Made by a program: the position numbers and the translations under genes. A stretch of 64,000 nt of DNA from Eledone cirrhosa (Eukaryota; Mollusca; Cephalopoda; Octopoda; Eledonidae): positions 192,568,655 to 192,632,654 of the forward strand of contig OZ024743.1 in the NCBI GenBank assembly GCA_964016885.1, given 5' to 3'. The notes below the pieces were generated by a model, which saw nothing but the letters and a program-made list of their open reading frames with translations, was not told the origin of the DNA and searched no databases. Positions 46,878 through 58,609 of the stretch are shown here, piece after piece (position 1 is the first letter of the stretch; each line of letters starts with the position of its first letter).

Positions 46878-47719
46878 ATATATATATATATCTGTCTGTG
46901 TCTCTGTGCAGTTCTAGCGCAGTAGCAATAGATGAGAATTGCACTTTTATTAATAAGGACGGAAGGGTTGATGATGAGGAAGAAGAGTATGTTATAGCCA
47001 TTGTTGTACTTATTTCCTGCTTCTAGATTCTCGTCTTGAGTCTCTTCAAACTTTCTCTTTTTTTGGAGTTTTGCCATGAAAATGAAACGTGGGACGTAAT
47101 TCCAAAATATTACCCTTTCCCACTGTTTCCTCTCCTCCCCTCTTGTACTTCATAAGTTAACAACTCCTCACCGTCACCGCCCTTCTACCTCTGTGTGTTT
47201 TAACCTAAATACATAGTCTTCCTATGATGTTTTTTTGGAAGCGTGGAGTTGCAATGCTTAGCTATTGTAGGAACGTGGGAGAAATCAGGTTGATAGACTT
47301 ATGGGAATGGAAGGAAGAGATAAATGTATAGAAGTAGAAAGTTGGTGAGTGGATATTGAAGCATTGTACGAGGAGAATGTTAACGGGTTGAGTGCAGTGG
47401 AAGATATGTCTATGAGTGGACGTGATTTTTCTTGTGAATTAGGATACTGAGTTGTTCTCTGTGATCTCGGCTCTTTTCTAAAATTTTAGTCGTAATATAC
47501 ATGTGGGCCATATGCATAATTAAAAACAAACAAAATGGAAATCAAAAGTGGGTGATTACAAAACAGAATTGCTGACCCTTGATACAGAGAACAGAATAAT
47601 TATCTCTCCTCCGTCCATGGGCCTTGAACTCCTGATGGTTTCGCAAGGTCGTTGCCGTAATACACGGCGTGTCTGGGGATCTTTAAACCCAAGTACGAGA
47701 AAGTAAGAAAAAGATAGAG

Positions 47720-47871
47720 AAACAATCAACCTCAGTATTGGACTGGTATTTTATTCATCAACACTGAAAGACAAAGTTAATCTTTCGGGATTTGAACTTT
47801 GAGCGCACAGAGCCGGAACGAATAATGCAAAACATTTTAGCTGACGTCCTAACGGCTCTGCCAACTCGGGG
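47720..47871 (-). repeat. SINE family A variant, diverged
   Basis: 'aacctcagtattggactggt', 'gacaaagttaatctttcggg', 'gtcctaacggctctgccaac'. Confidence 0.55.
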
Positions 47872-47971
47872 TATAAACGTATTCACATACATAAAAATTA
47901 TATTTATAGAACACCGTCAAACGTCCGATAATTGAATTTTGAAGAGAGTGTATTTTAATTCATCATCATAA

Positions 47972-48895
47972 TCTATAAAGCTCAGTGTGTGGTCATGCTC
48001 CTTCGTTATAGAAATCTACGATATAGAATTTCTTCAATTGAAATTTACAATTCAGTATTCGAAATAGCTTCGATTGCGTCTTGACGTAGATAATTTTTTC
48101 AATTTCACCCACAATTACGCAAAAAATAGATAAAACTCAATATTTTACGATTTTTCTCTCTCATTTAAACTGCTGAACTCTTTCTACTACCATTCAAATC
48201 TATACAACTTCATACTTTCTACTACCATTCAAATCTATACAACTTCATACTTTCTGCTACTTTCTCTTTCCAAGCTTGATGGTGATACTGTCCGTTCACA
48301 CCACTCCCTACTGTCTTAAATTTAGAAAACACATATCCTCTATGAGGTTACTAAACCTGCTAGAAACAGCAGCTAACTCTCCCCCATAACACACCCCTCC
48401 CTACTGTCTTAAATTTAGAAAACATATCTTCTATGAGGTCACTAAACCTGCTAGAAACAGCAGCTAACTCTCCCCCATATCACACCACTCCCTACTGTCT
48501 TAAATTTAGAAAACACATATCCTCTATGAGGTCACTAAACCTGCTAGAAACAACAGCTAACTCTTCCTCATATCACAACCCTCCCTACTGTCTTAAATTT
48601 AGAAAACACACAGACAACCATTCAGAACAACTCCATCGCAGCTCTGTTGTTCGGCTGGCATCGTCTACGCGCGTGTTGCGCAAGTACTGTGAAACAATAA
48701 ATTTCAACACTTTTTTGCACAGAGATAATATCCATCGGCGAAACTACAATTGTCACTGCTGGCGCAGCTCATGCTTCCAGGTCGCAATTCATTCACCCAG
48801 TGCCTGGCAGACAAAAAAGTGCTGCTATAAAATGGGTGATGCAACCTAACTTTGGTAACTTAATGACCCCGAGCAACGCCGGGCTTTAATGCTAG
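47972..48895 (+). mobile_element. Non-autonomous Helitron-like element, about 924 bp
   Basis: Left end A|TCTATAAAGCTCAGTGTG, right end CCCGAGCAACGCCGGG (4-bp stem), then CTTTAATG and CTAG|T. A 91-92-bp minisatellite occupies 48296-48612. The last 290 bp match the inverted element ending at 58610. An ORF of 138 codons crosses it but runs through the minisatellite and looks non-coding. Confidence 0.7.
48296..48612 (+). repeat. 91-92-bp minisatellite, about 3.5 units
   Basis: Unit contains 'ctccctactgtcttaaattt', 'agaaaacacatatcctctat' and 'gctagaaacagcagctaact'. The same unit, inverted, occurs about three times at 58913-59181. Confidence 0.85.
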
Positions 48896-49057
48896 TTGAT
48901 TATAAATATTCACGTTGTCAACCATTTTCGCTGTTATAGACTTTGAAAATTAAATCAACATGTCAAAATATATCGTTGCAATGTCATAACATACTTTTAA
49001 ATATTTCCATGGTATTTCAAGAATAACTTACGCTAAAACATTGATACAAACATGGCT

Positions 49058-49355
49058 TATTAGAGAAGTTCGCTTCGAAATCATGAATTTCTGAGTTCGA
49101 TCCCATTGTATAGCATTTGGGCAAGTGGCATTTATCATAGTATGGATTGTTCCAAGCTATGAAAATGAAATTGAGTAGACGGAAACTGTTTGAAAATCTG
49201 TCTAATGGACTGTACCTGTAATTCAAAGGGTCAGCCTTGTGATACTCTGTGTCACGCTGAAACTCTGCTTTAAGAGTAAAACAAATCAGTGGAATGCTTA
49301 GCCACTTACAAGTTAATTTCACGAGCCGACTGTTCCGTTGATCGAACACGGCGTA
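49058..49355 (+). repeat. tRNA-derived SINE (family C), long form
   Basis: 'gagttcgatcccattgtata' (B box), 'gggcaagtggcatttatcat', 'ctgtaattcaaagggtcagc', 'gagccgactgttccgttgat'. The A-box side is degraded. Confidence 0.65.
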
Positions 49356-49440
49356 AACGACGACACTCCATTCCAGATCACAAACATACACACGGAGAGA
49401 GAGAGAGACGTACAACTATTTTTGTACTATTTTACAAAAT

Positions 49441-49625
49441 CAGACCTACCAACCTCTAAAAACCCAAACGAAGCGTTCCATGAAAAAAAGTGCCTCAAAA
49501 CGGGGAGAAATGAGCCAAAATGGGGAGATTTTACATAATGAAAGCTTTTCCCATTTTCCTAAGAGAAGATCTCTCACCCACCCCAAAGGCTATTGCAAAT
49601 CTCCCCGGGAGAGTTGACAGGTCTG
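49441..49625 (+). mobile_element. Miniature inverted-repeat element, 185 bp
   Basis: Ends CAGACCTACCAAC and, reversed, CAGACCTGTCAAC; flanked by perfect CAAAAT (49435-49440 and 49626-49631). The interior 'aacggggagaaatgagccaa' is shared with 53159-53314. Non-coding. Confidence 0.7.
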
Positions 49626-50218
49626 CAAAATGTTTACCGAAGAACCCCAGCATTTCGCAAAAAATATGTTCTCTTTGATATAAATACATTCTTCCTCTAC
49701 GACAATGTTTGTTTAAATAAATTCGGGTGGTGGAGAATATAATTATGGTTTCTGCGACAAAATAAGTTTAGGAATCATTGATATTCTTTTGTTCATTCAT
49801 TGGCTTAACTTATTGGACTGAGGTCCTGCTGGCTTCAACGCGAATGACTAATTAGTTGAATACACTTCTCAGTGGAATCGACATAAAAATCACCATGGCA
49901 ATCATCATGATCATCACCATGTTCTTAGACCACCCAAAGGAAAATTATGTAGACATTAAAGTATTTACACAAACAAACTACGTTCTCTCTCATTTTTCCC
50001 AACCACTGAGCAGACCGTTTAATGTTTTGAACAAAATTATTTTTTAATTCAAAGTTACTGCACGGCAACATTTCAAAGCTACAAAGCGGTACTAATACAG
50101 TGACCGCACGACCGCACGCCCTAGATGGAATGTTGCATGGAAACTAATAAACACATGGACTGCAATGATCTTTTGGAAGAATTATAAATAGCCAGACTTA
50201 TCGCAACTAAGATATTTC

Positions 50219-50354
50219 AACCCTTTCAATACCAAACCGCCCGACACCATTCTTTGTTTCTACCACACTAAGCTGTATTTTAATCTGAAAAAAAACTCCC
50301 CCTCATAATTTTATGTAATAAGTTTTGTTCAGTTATGTTCCAAATAACAGCTTA
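50219..50354 (+). mobile_element. piggyBac-like miniature, left part
   Basis: 'aaccctttcaataccaaacc', 'ataattttatgtaataagtt' and 'tatgttccaaataacagctt', then interrupted by the SINE at 50355; the right end was not found. Confidence 0.45.
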
Positions 50355-50547
50355 ATAATTGTTACTACTTTTGGTACAAGGCCAGCAATTATTCCAGTGT
50401 ATTACTGGTGCTTTATTTTATCGACCCCGTAAGGATGAAAGGCAAAGTTAACTTCGGCGGGATTTGAATTCAGACCATAAAGGGCCGTAACTCTATGCTG
50501 CAAAGCATGGTGTCCGACTCTACCGATACTGCCAATCTACCGCCCTC
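50355..50547 (-). repeat. Octopus-type tRNA-derived SINE (family A)
   Basis: 'actacttttggtacaaggcc', 'attccagtgtattactggtg', 'taacttcggcgggatttgaa'. It ends 38 bp before the donor of the exon at 50585, deep in the intron side. Confidence 0.8.
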
Positions 50548-50584
50548 CTTGTTTTCAATAATAAAATTAGTTAATTACACTTAC

Positions 50585-50760
50585 TTTCTTTTCTCTGCAA
50601 TTTCTTTCAAGTCGATTCCACTTGGAATATACGCAAATGGTTTTTGATCTTTGTTCTTCAGCATGGTATTTAGCAAGGCACCTGGGACTTTCCCACTGCT
50701 TTCTTGTTCAGCGTTGCCATTACCATATTCATTCATCGAACTCTGGCCATGATCAGGCGC
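50585..50760 (-). CDS. Zasp: ZASP/PDLIM-like gene, linker exon upstream of the ZM exon
   Basis: A 176-nt exon (58 codons + 2 nt), acceptor cattctctttgtag, donor AAA|gtaagt. It starts in phase 0 with APDHGQSSMNEYGNGN and ends with KPFAYIPSGIDLKEIAEKR. The two terminal A bases join the first A of exon 28515 as Lys. I do not recognise a named domain here; by position it is the linker between the PDZ domain and the ZASP-like motif. A Helitron-type repeat begins 98 bp upstream of its acceptor. The next upstream exon should end in phase 0 and was not found between here and 64000. Confidence 0.8.
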
Positions 50761-50857
50761 CTACAAAGAGAATGAAATGAAATTTACAGTTTATGCCTAT
50801 GAGGTTTTTCTGGCCTCCTATAAGATTGCATTCCAGAGGAGGCTTCTCGTGTTTTAA

Positions 50858-51298
50858 TCTATATAATACTAAATGTCTGTGATTGCTTGCTTGCTTGTGT
50901 GTAATGTAATACAGCCAAAAGGGTGCATAATGGGAAAATACTTTGAAAGGAAGTTGACCCTCAAATGGGAGTACAAATGAAATAAAACAACTTTCGCGTA
51001 AATCGAAGCACGGGTTACCGAGATATGGGGTTTTCCGGGTACCTTCATAAACAAAGAGAGAGAGGGGGAGAGAAAGATGGAGAGAAAGAGATAGTGGTTG
51101 TGAGAGAGTAGAGTGAAAGAGACACATAGGGAGAGGAGACAGAGAAGGAAAATGCAAAAGAGAGAGCTGGTGGTGTTGTTGTGTATATATATGTGAGCGT
51201 TTGTGTATATATATGTGTGTGTGTGTGTATTTATGACCAGTGTATATAGATCACAGATATCCACATATATATATATATACACACACACATATATGTAT

Positions 51299-51351
<53 letters not shown>

Positions 51352-51466
51352 CACGCACGTATATATATGGGCCTTCATTTCCCATTATATACATGTCTGT
51401 GTATATTTTAATTATTTAAAAAATATTTTTAAGTGAACGTGATCCAAAGGGTCACGGGTGGTCTAG
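50858..51466 (+). mobile_element. Non-autonomous Helitron-like element, 609 bp
   Basis: Left end A|TCTATATAATACTAAATG; right end hairpin GTGATCC-aaa-GGGTCAC, a short spacer, CTAG|T. The 5' 190 bp match 5016-5624 ('taatacagccaaaagggtgc', 'aactttcgcgtaaatcgaag'). The centre is filled by GA-rich and (TA)n/(CA)n microsatellites. It lies in the host gene's intron, 98 bp from an exon. Confidence 0.75.
51285..51350 (+). repeat. (CA)n/(TA)n microsatellite
   Basis: Alternating CA and TA blocks inside the Helitron; nearby TG block at 51215-51228. Confidence 0.9.
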
Positions 51467-51774
51467 TGGAAAGTAAAATTAAGCGTCTTCTTCAAGAAAA
51501 CAACACGCCGCGCAGTCTAGAAATCGAACCCATGGCATTATGATCATGAGCCTAACACCCTAAGAATTTTGCCAAACACCTTCAGACACCAGCTCAATGT
51601 TGCATCACTGATACATAGCAAGTCCATTTCCAGTCAAAGAGACATTCATGTGGTGGCTCAACAACCCCTACGATACCATGTTTCTAACCCCATACGTTGT
51701 ATTTCAATTAATTAATGAAGCATTTCGGAGAAAATTTACTAAAATTATTGATTATTTCATTATTAAGATAGTGG

Positions 51775-51860
51775 CTGTAGTAATGGTGATAGTTGTAGTG
51801 GAGGTAGTAGTAGTGGTCGTAGTAGTAGAACTAGTTGTTGTCGTGGTGGTGGTGGTTTTG

Positions 51861-51897
<37 letters not shown>

Positions 51898-51945
51898 AAG
51901 TAGTAGTAGTACCACCAGCTTCACTGATGATGATGATGATGGCGG
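51775..51945 (+). repeat. (GTA/GTG)n and (GAT)n trinucleotide tract
   Basis: About 150 bp of GTA/GTG/GTC triplets followed by GATGAT; yields a Val-rich nonsense ORF. Confidence 0.9.
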
Positions 51946-52399
51946 CGATGGTTATGGTTTGTGCATTTTAAGTAGGTACTGCCAAAAAGGGAATGTTTTC
52001 TAACCACACCCAATATGTTGAACTGGCATTGAATATGTTTTACTCGTGTATAAATATAATCTCAACAGACTTCCAATTGCAGCGGGATAACAAGAGGCCG
52101 AATGGAATTACAATCTTACCGTTCCGAAGTGGTGAGCCCTTTATCAGGCATGTGACCTCCAATCAGTACCAGCGCCTGGGTGTTTAACAACCTAGTTTAA
52201 CACTACGATGAAATTGATTAATTTCAACTTACAGTTTCATAAGCTGGAGTACCGACTTAAAGAGATTCAGTTGATTATATCAACCCCCAGTACTTATTTT
52301 TTTGCAAGTCTGGTATTTGTTTTATCGCTCTCTTTTTGTCGAACCGCTAAGCTACGGGATACAAACACACACCCAAACACATATTTCATATATATCAGA

Positions 52400-53065
52400 T
52401 TGGTAACTCGACAAACCTAGTTTTTGACACTTCTTGCTCTGACTGTACTAAAAGAAAAAATTACTAAGCCAGTATTTTCCACTACACAGTCTCCATTCAT
52501 CCACGCCAAATCACGTGACAAGTCATAACACCTTACAACCCTCTCCTCCGATTTGGATATTCCCACAACTCAGCTACCTACGAATCAATGATGTCTAGCG
52601 ATTTATTTACTAATTGCAGGAAATGATATATCTAATCTAGTTATACGGATCTGTATGAAACTGTGAACGTTTGGGGTTCAGTAATGCGCCCCTCTGAGGT
52701 CTGAATCTTCAGCAGCTGCCTAACTGGCCTTAATGGTAGCGCTGTTCCTGCCTACACTGATATATTCTCTGGTGAAATCGGCGCCAAACCCAGGCTCCGT
52801 TACCCGACGGGCTGAAGATCTCAACCAGTCAAAGTACCGACCACTCTCTGGCAGGGTTATTGTTGAACTCCTAGTAGGGTAAACATCCGGCGTCTTGGGA
52901 TTCAGAACTTACTTACTGTGAGAGGGATGGGTTAAGAAAACCATTTTTTTATTTTTTTATGGGAAAAACCAACAAAACAAAATAATTTCAACTTATAGTG
53001 AAGTAAGTTGACGAAACAAGGTGTTGGCACTTGCTCTGACTACACTACAAAAATTACAAAACCTG
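52400..53065 (+). repeat. Direct repeat pair flanking unknown sequence
   Basis: 'ctcgacaaacctagtttttg', then 'acttcttgctctgactgtac' (52400-52460) recurs as 'ttgacgaaacaaggtgttgg', then 'cacttgctctgactacacta' (53005-53055). The 550 bp between holds no ORF or known motif. Confidence 0.35.
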
Positions 53066-53158
53066 TATGATGGTGGTGGTGTGCTAGGCTCCTCCCCATC
53101 ACAATCACACTTGGTTTTCTTTCTCTTTTCAAACCACGAAAAATCTTGAAATATAAAG

Positions 53159-53314
53159 CAGACCTGCCAATCTCTAAAAACCCAAACGGGGAGAAATGAG
53201 GCAAAATGGGGAGATTTTATATAATGAGAGTATACCCATTTTCACAAGAGAAGACATCTCTCAGCCACCCCAAACCTATCAACTGTACCCGGACGGGTAC
53301 AGTTGATAGGTCTG
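53159..53314 (+). mobile_element. Miniature inverted-repeat element with terminal palindrome
   Basis: Same family as 49441: CAGACCTGCCAATC at the left, reversed CAGACCTATCAAC at the right, flanked by near-identical TATAAAG/TATAAGG. Its right end contains an 18-bp perfect palindrome arm pair (53274-53311) around GA. Confidence 0.65.
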
Positions 53315-53382
53315 TATAAGGTAAAAGTGAAAATTGTCGCTGCGTCTTTACTTTTACTTCCACTCCTTTACTTCTAACTTGT

Positions 53383-53695
53383 AGTGAAGGCGCATGACAT
53401 AGTGGTTAGAGTGTTAAGTTCATGAAAGTATGGTTGTGAGTTCGATTCCCAGTTGCGTGTTATGTCCCCGAGCATAACACTTTATTTCACATTGCGATAC
53501 CCCATGACTTGTTACTGTAATTCAAAGAAGGGCCAGCCTTGTCAAACACTGTGTCATGTTGAATCTCAGCGAGAATTACATTAATGGTACACATGTCTAT
53601 AGAATGCTCAGCCACTTGGACGTTAATTTCAGCAGGACAAGCTGTTCGGCTGTTCTGTAGATGAAAACAAATGGAACAAGGAGGTTCAATATACA
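53383..53695 (+). repeat. tRNA-derived SINE (family C), long form
   Basis: Complete head 'ggcgcatgacatagtggtta' and B box 'gtgagttcgattcccag', body 'tgtaattcaaagaagggcca', 'acactgtgtcatgttgaatc', 'gaatgctcagccacttggac'. One of the best copies. Confidence 0.75.
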
Positions 53696-53942
53696 TTTCT
53701 AACTTGCAATTGGGAAGACGAATGGAAACATCGTTCCCTTAGTCCGATTTGACGAGTTTCACCCCACTCAGTAAGCGAATGAGGCCTGGAATCTTGTTTA
53801 GACTGGTTAAAAATACAAAATAAAAACTTGCCTTGCGCTGGCTTTTCTAATATAATTTTAACCATATATGTTTTACAATGTTTCCTATAAACAAATTAGA
53901 GAACAATTTTTCTTTCCAAAGAAAATATTTAAAGTGAAGTCA

Positions 53943-54216
53943 TCTATATATCTAAAACAGAGAATGTCTGTCTGTCTGTCTGTCTGTCACTAAAACTCGA
54001 GAACCACTCAACTGATTGTTTTCAAACTTTACACATGTAATACTTATAGTCCTGTGAGTGTTTTGCGCAAAAATATTTCAAATTGTCAATGCCCTAGGGA
54101 CCGCATTAGGCGATTTAGCGATCTCTCTCTCTTAGTCTTTCTCTTTTTAGATAGATACATAGATATAACGTTGCGCCCTTATAATATCTGTCTGCATTAC
54201 GACACTATGACGTAGC

Positions 54217-54299
<83 letters not shown>

Positions 54300-54414
54300 T
54301 GTACCGTTTTTTGAAATATTTACTTCTGCGTTCACAGATCTATTTTTTTATTTTAGTTTCAGAAGATCTCGTTAAGGGTGAAAGCAGCGATTCTTTGCTT
54401 AAACTTTAATCTGT

Positions 54415-54455
<41 letters not shown>

Positions 54456-54635
54456 ATAACAAGTTATCGTTATAGGTGATCCAATTAGAGGTAGTCCAGC
54501 TGGGGATCGATTGACGCAGCATTAAGCGATTAGCGAACTCTAGACGCACCAGATCAACGAAACAATTGTCACCACTTTGAATAAAGCCCTTATTGTACAG
54601 CCAACCATGTTACTCTTCTTTCTTTAACTATATAT

Positions 54636-54682
<47 letters not shown>

Positions 54683-54865
54683 TTCGTGTACAGATTTTTT
54701 TGCATACACAATAACAAAATATAAACAAAAGTACTTATTTCGCGATAAAGTATTGATTTTCTTCGCACGGAAAAAAAGCCCCTGGTAATCTACGATGAAT
54801 TTTTTTATAAGCACAAAATGTAGACACCATCCCGAGGCCGAGGTATTCCGTACTTCTCTGTACTG

Positions 54866-54934
<69 letters not shown>

Positions 54935-55080
54935 TATATTCGTGTAGATATTTTTGCATACACAATAACAAAATATAAACAAACGTATTTATTTCACGAA
55001 GCTCTATAAGGATAAATATATATAAAAAATATATAAGAACCCTAGAGCAAATCCCGAGCAACGCCGGACCATTCTGCTAG
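53943..55080 (+). mobile_element. Non-autonomous Helitron-like element, 1138 bp
   Basis: Left end A|TCTATATATCTAAAACAG with a (TGTC)n run and 'aaactcgagaaccactcaac'; right end 'cccgagcaacgccggaccat', TCTG, CTAG|T. Four TA microsatellites (54228-54297, 54418-54453, 54631-54675, 54867-54931) are inside, and 'tttttttgcatacacaataa'-type blocks are duplicated (54690 and 54950). No Rep/helicase coding. Confidence 0.7.
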
Positions 55081-55256
55081 TATTAAACTAAAATAATAGT
55101 TGAATTGTATAATTGATGATAACATGAAGAGAGGAGAGTTGTTTTGTTGTTAGAGAAGTGGTGCTATGGGGGGGAGGGTGTCTGGCTATCTTTGTTGGCG
55201 GCGTACAGCAAATAGTGAGAGGGAACTATAGAAGACGTGGGTGGGGTGGTGGAAGA

Positions 55257-55283
55257 AGAAGAAGAAGAAGAAGAAGAAGAAGC
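55257..55283 (+). repeat. (GAA)n microsatellite
   Basis: About nine GAA units. Confidence 0.9.
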
Positions 55284-55407
55284 GATAAAGTTATTACAAT
55301 CTTATCTGGAAATTTGATGTAGAACAAAAAAGATAAAACATTTTAACAAAACCATAATACTTGGCTAACTGGAAGGCTGGGGCGTTGTCAAAACATAAAG
55401 ACTTACA

Positions 55408-55676
55408 TACAGATGTATATACAAATGCATATATATATATGCACATGCATATACATGCACAAGTATCCATACATATATACACTCATACATGCATGCATAC
55501 ATACATAAATGCATATATACATTCATACATACATACATGCATACATATATGCATGCATACATACATATATGCATGCATACATGTATACATTCATACATAT
55601 ATGCATACATACATACATATATACATATATACATATATACATACATGCATACATACACATACACATACATACATTT
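55408..55676 (+). repeat. (CATA)n/(TGCA)n tetranucleotide tract
   Basis: About 270 bp of CATACATA, CATGCATA and TATACATA units; ORFs on both strands are artefacts of the repeat. Confidence 0.9.
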
Positions 55677-56075
55677 TAAAGATTGTGTTGAGAAAGCTGG
55701 TATATTGCAGGTTTCGGGAGTAAAAACTGGAGTAAAGTAAGAAAAATTTTATTTAAGCATTTATTGAATGACTAAAGATGATATATCCATGATCAACAAC
55801 TAATTTAATTAGCAGTAGTACCAACACAGCGTGATTCAGAATACAGCTTTATATAAAAGCCTATACTGTATGGTTATGTTTAATAAACATACATTAGTCT
55901 CGCTGTGAGTATTTTGAAGCTGTGATCATGTCATAGCTACCACAGTAATCCTGTAAGAACGTTAACTATTGGTATTTCACTGACCTTTACTCGGCACTAA
56001 GGTAGAATAAGTTGATAGATCATATATAGATTTTTGCATATAATACATTTTTAGAGATGTTCATTTGCGTGTATA

Positions 56076-56395
56076 AGCGGCGATTTGGCAGTGGTTAGAA
56101 CGTCAGATAGAACGGCAGAGTCGTTAGAACGTCAGATAGAACGGCAGAGTCGTTAGAACGTCAGATAGAACGGCAGAGTCGTTAGAACGTCGGATAGAAT
56201 GTTTTATGGTATTCCAGCTCTCTGCTCTCTGAGTTCAAATCTCGCTGAGGTCAACTTTGCCTTTCATCCTTTCGAGATCGATAAAAAAAAGTACCAGTCG
56301 ACTGGTGTCGATTCTTCCCCTCTCTGGAAGAAATCTGCTATACTCAGGCCTGGAGAGGGATGGGATCCGCCAGGCTTGAAATGTCCAAGAAAGGT
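56076..56395 (+). repeat. SINE family A subfamily with a tandem repeat in its head
   Basis: Sense orientation: 'gcggcgatttggcagtggtt', three copies of a 29-bp head segment (56091-56180) plus a partial one, B box 'gagttcaaatctcgctg', 'actttgcctttcatcctttc', then the distinctive tail 'ctggagagggatgggatccg'. The copy at 60846 has the same tail. Confidence 0.75.
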
Positions 56396-57187
56396 CATAT
56401 GTCAATACGACGCCCCTATGACCCTATCAGGAGTTACGTGAGCATACCATACCAGTTGCATGTAGTGCGGATTTGACGGCCTTGTATTAATTAGAAGTAG
56501 CACTAACATAGGGTGATTCGGAATAGAAGCGTATGCCCTTTTCCTTCCGCACACTCCTTGCATTCCAATGACCTCCTACTATCTTGATGCTGTTCAGTGC
56601 CCCCCTCCCCTCCTTTTGAGTTTCGCAGTGCCCTTAAAGGCTCCACACCCTTGAGGGCCGAATACAAGGGGAAATGGCCAGGGGACGGCAGAAAAGGAAA
56701 TTGAGAGATGATATTTAGGAATGGACAGGAAGGAGTTTGGCGGAATGTACGGCAATGGCAAGAGACAGGAAACGATGGAGAGTGCTGGTCCATAAGTCCA
56801 TGACCCCCAACCCTCAGATAGGAGGGTAGGATGAGGCTAGGCTAGCTCCCACATTGATAACCACCGCTCTGAATTTGAAAATATGGTTATGAACGACTGA
56901 CGACTACATTCCTGTCATTTACATACATCCCATAAACCAATCAGAAGTAGATCCTTTCCGTGGTCCTCGGACATGTTAGAAATAGCAACCAAATCTGGAG
57001 AAAGACACATTCTATAAAGTACACCTCGATACACTATACCTGGAAAAATGACGAGGAGATCACGATTGGAACGCCTTTGGTCATATGTCTGTTAGAAAGC
57101 AGTTAACAGATTCCAGTATCTGTCATGTATGCTATGGATGATAAAATGAGACGCAATGTTCTAAAACGTTCTCTGCCAACTATCCAC

Positions 57188-57189
<2 letters not shown>

Positions 57190-57221
<32 letters not shown>

Positions 57222-57240
57222 CACACACACACACACACAG
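57190..57240 (+). repeat. (CT)n(CA)n microsatellite
   Basis: About 28 bp CT followed by CA units, just before a GTATAAA-like AT stretch. Confidence 0.9.
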
Positions 57241-57494
57241 ACATACATACATATAAATATAAGTCAGTGTTGTAGAATATGTATAAACTTTATTTGCATA
57301 TTACAATTGTTTAGATATCGATCAGCTTAGGGTATAATCAAGGTGACGGGTCCCACTCTTTTTCGACTTCTCATCAGATATGCTAGTTTATATGTGCAAA
57401 GACACATCTACCCAAAACGGGTCTGGTAACAGCATCGAGTGCTTCGAACAGCACGCCGCCTGTAACTGTTGTTACACACTTAACTAACGCGTGT

Positions 57495-57495
57495 A

Positions 57496-57544
<49 letters not shown>

Positions 57545-58600
57545 CCAACACCTCTTCTCTCCCTCTCTCTCTCCTTCTCCCCGCTCCACGCACACACATC
57601 CCACTAACACCTCTACTAATATACACCCCATCGCCCCACTTCACTACCTTCCCCCTCCACCCTTCACACCTACCCATCCTCTCCTCTGTCCACCGCACCT
57701 TCGCACACACAGACACACACACAGTCCTCACCTCACTCCACCTGTCACCCCACTCTACTGCTACCTCTTCATCCCGCTCTACTGCTATCTCTCCACCCTG
57801 TCTTGACCCTCTGACCACTTCCTGATGCGCGCGCACCCCACTTCCCTCCACTTCCGACCACCACCAACATTGGATTCTACACGTTCGGTCATCTCTCCAA
57901 CCATCCACTCCATATCTTGAAAAATATCCGGCATCCCTCCACACATCCGACGGAACTACCTCAGGACCTTACCCACGAACATACACTCACACATTTTTTT
58001 CCACACCACGCCACCCACATCCACACCACATATAAACACAAACACACACGTGCGTACCCCCACATATACACAACCTCCGGAATCCACACGCCACCTCCCC
58101 CACCCCTGACCCCCCTCCTTCCACACGCACGCACACACCGACTTACACCCCACCCCACGCACACACCTTTTCCTGAACATGGAACCTCGTTCTTCCTCAA
58201 ACTCTCACATACACACGCGCACACTCACGTACACCTACACACCTACACAAACACCACCTCAGCCTTCCTCGCTTCGACCCCCCCCCTCCCTTTCCCAACT
58301 CCACTCGCCACCATCCTTACACGCCTCACACCCTTCCACCACTTGTCCATCTTATTGTTTATTCTTATGTTTATTTTTACGTTTATTTTTACGTTTATTT
58401 TTATTTTTATTTGTTCTCCTTCCCCCTTTTTTCTAAATGTATTTCCACACACCCTCTGAACTCTCTTCCTAACCTATTTACTCCTGAAGAAGGGCTTATG
58501 CCCTAAACATCCCCCTCCCCCACTCTCAAAATTGTGAATCTAATAAACCTTTATTTGTCTGCCTCTCTGTTTTGTTCCCGTATAAATTTGCACTATATAT
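57495..58600 (+). repeat. C-rich low-complexity region with a retroelement-like tail
   Basis: After a TA run come about 850 bp of C-rich, CA/CT-rich DNA without a believable ORF (Pro/Thr/His nonsense). It then has 'ttatttttacgtttattttt' repeats and, at 58478-58505, 'cctgaagaagggcttatgcc', a small stem-loop, followed by 'aataaacctttatttgtctg'. The end resembles the 3' end of a retroelement but no coding supports it. Confidence 0.55.
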
Positions 58601-58609
58601 ATATATATA

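Noticed and set aside
46829..47077. Minus-strand ORF starting MAKLQKKRKFEETQDENLEA
   Set aside because: The first 25 residues look protein-like and could be a first exon, but I find no convincing donor and the rest runs into a repeat and a TA microsatellite.
48433..49029. Protein-like similarity between ORFs at 48433-48849 (+) and 58616-59029 (-), sharing LHRSSVVRLASSTRVLRKYC
   Set aside because: The similarity is at DNA level between two copies of one Helitron-like element. The frames run through the minisatellite and diverge by frameshift at the end.
55365..55740. Tyr/Ile/His/Met-rich ORFs on both strands
   Set aside because: Direct translation of a CATA/TGCA microsatellite.
57480..58459. 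Long Pro/Thr/His and Arg/Gly ORFs on both strands
   Set aside because: C-rich low-complexity DNA; several frames open together, no domain and no start context.
58478..58505. Hammerhead-like motif CTGAAGAAGGGCTTATGCCC
   Set aside because: The core is not intact (CTGAAGA rather than CTGATGA, and TAAAC rather than GAAAC); only a small stem-loop is supported.
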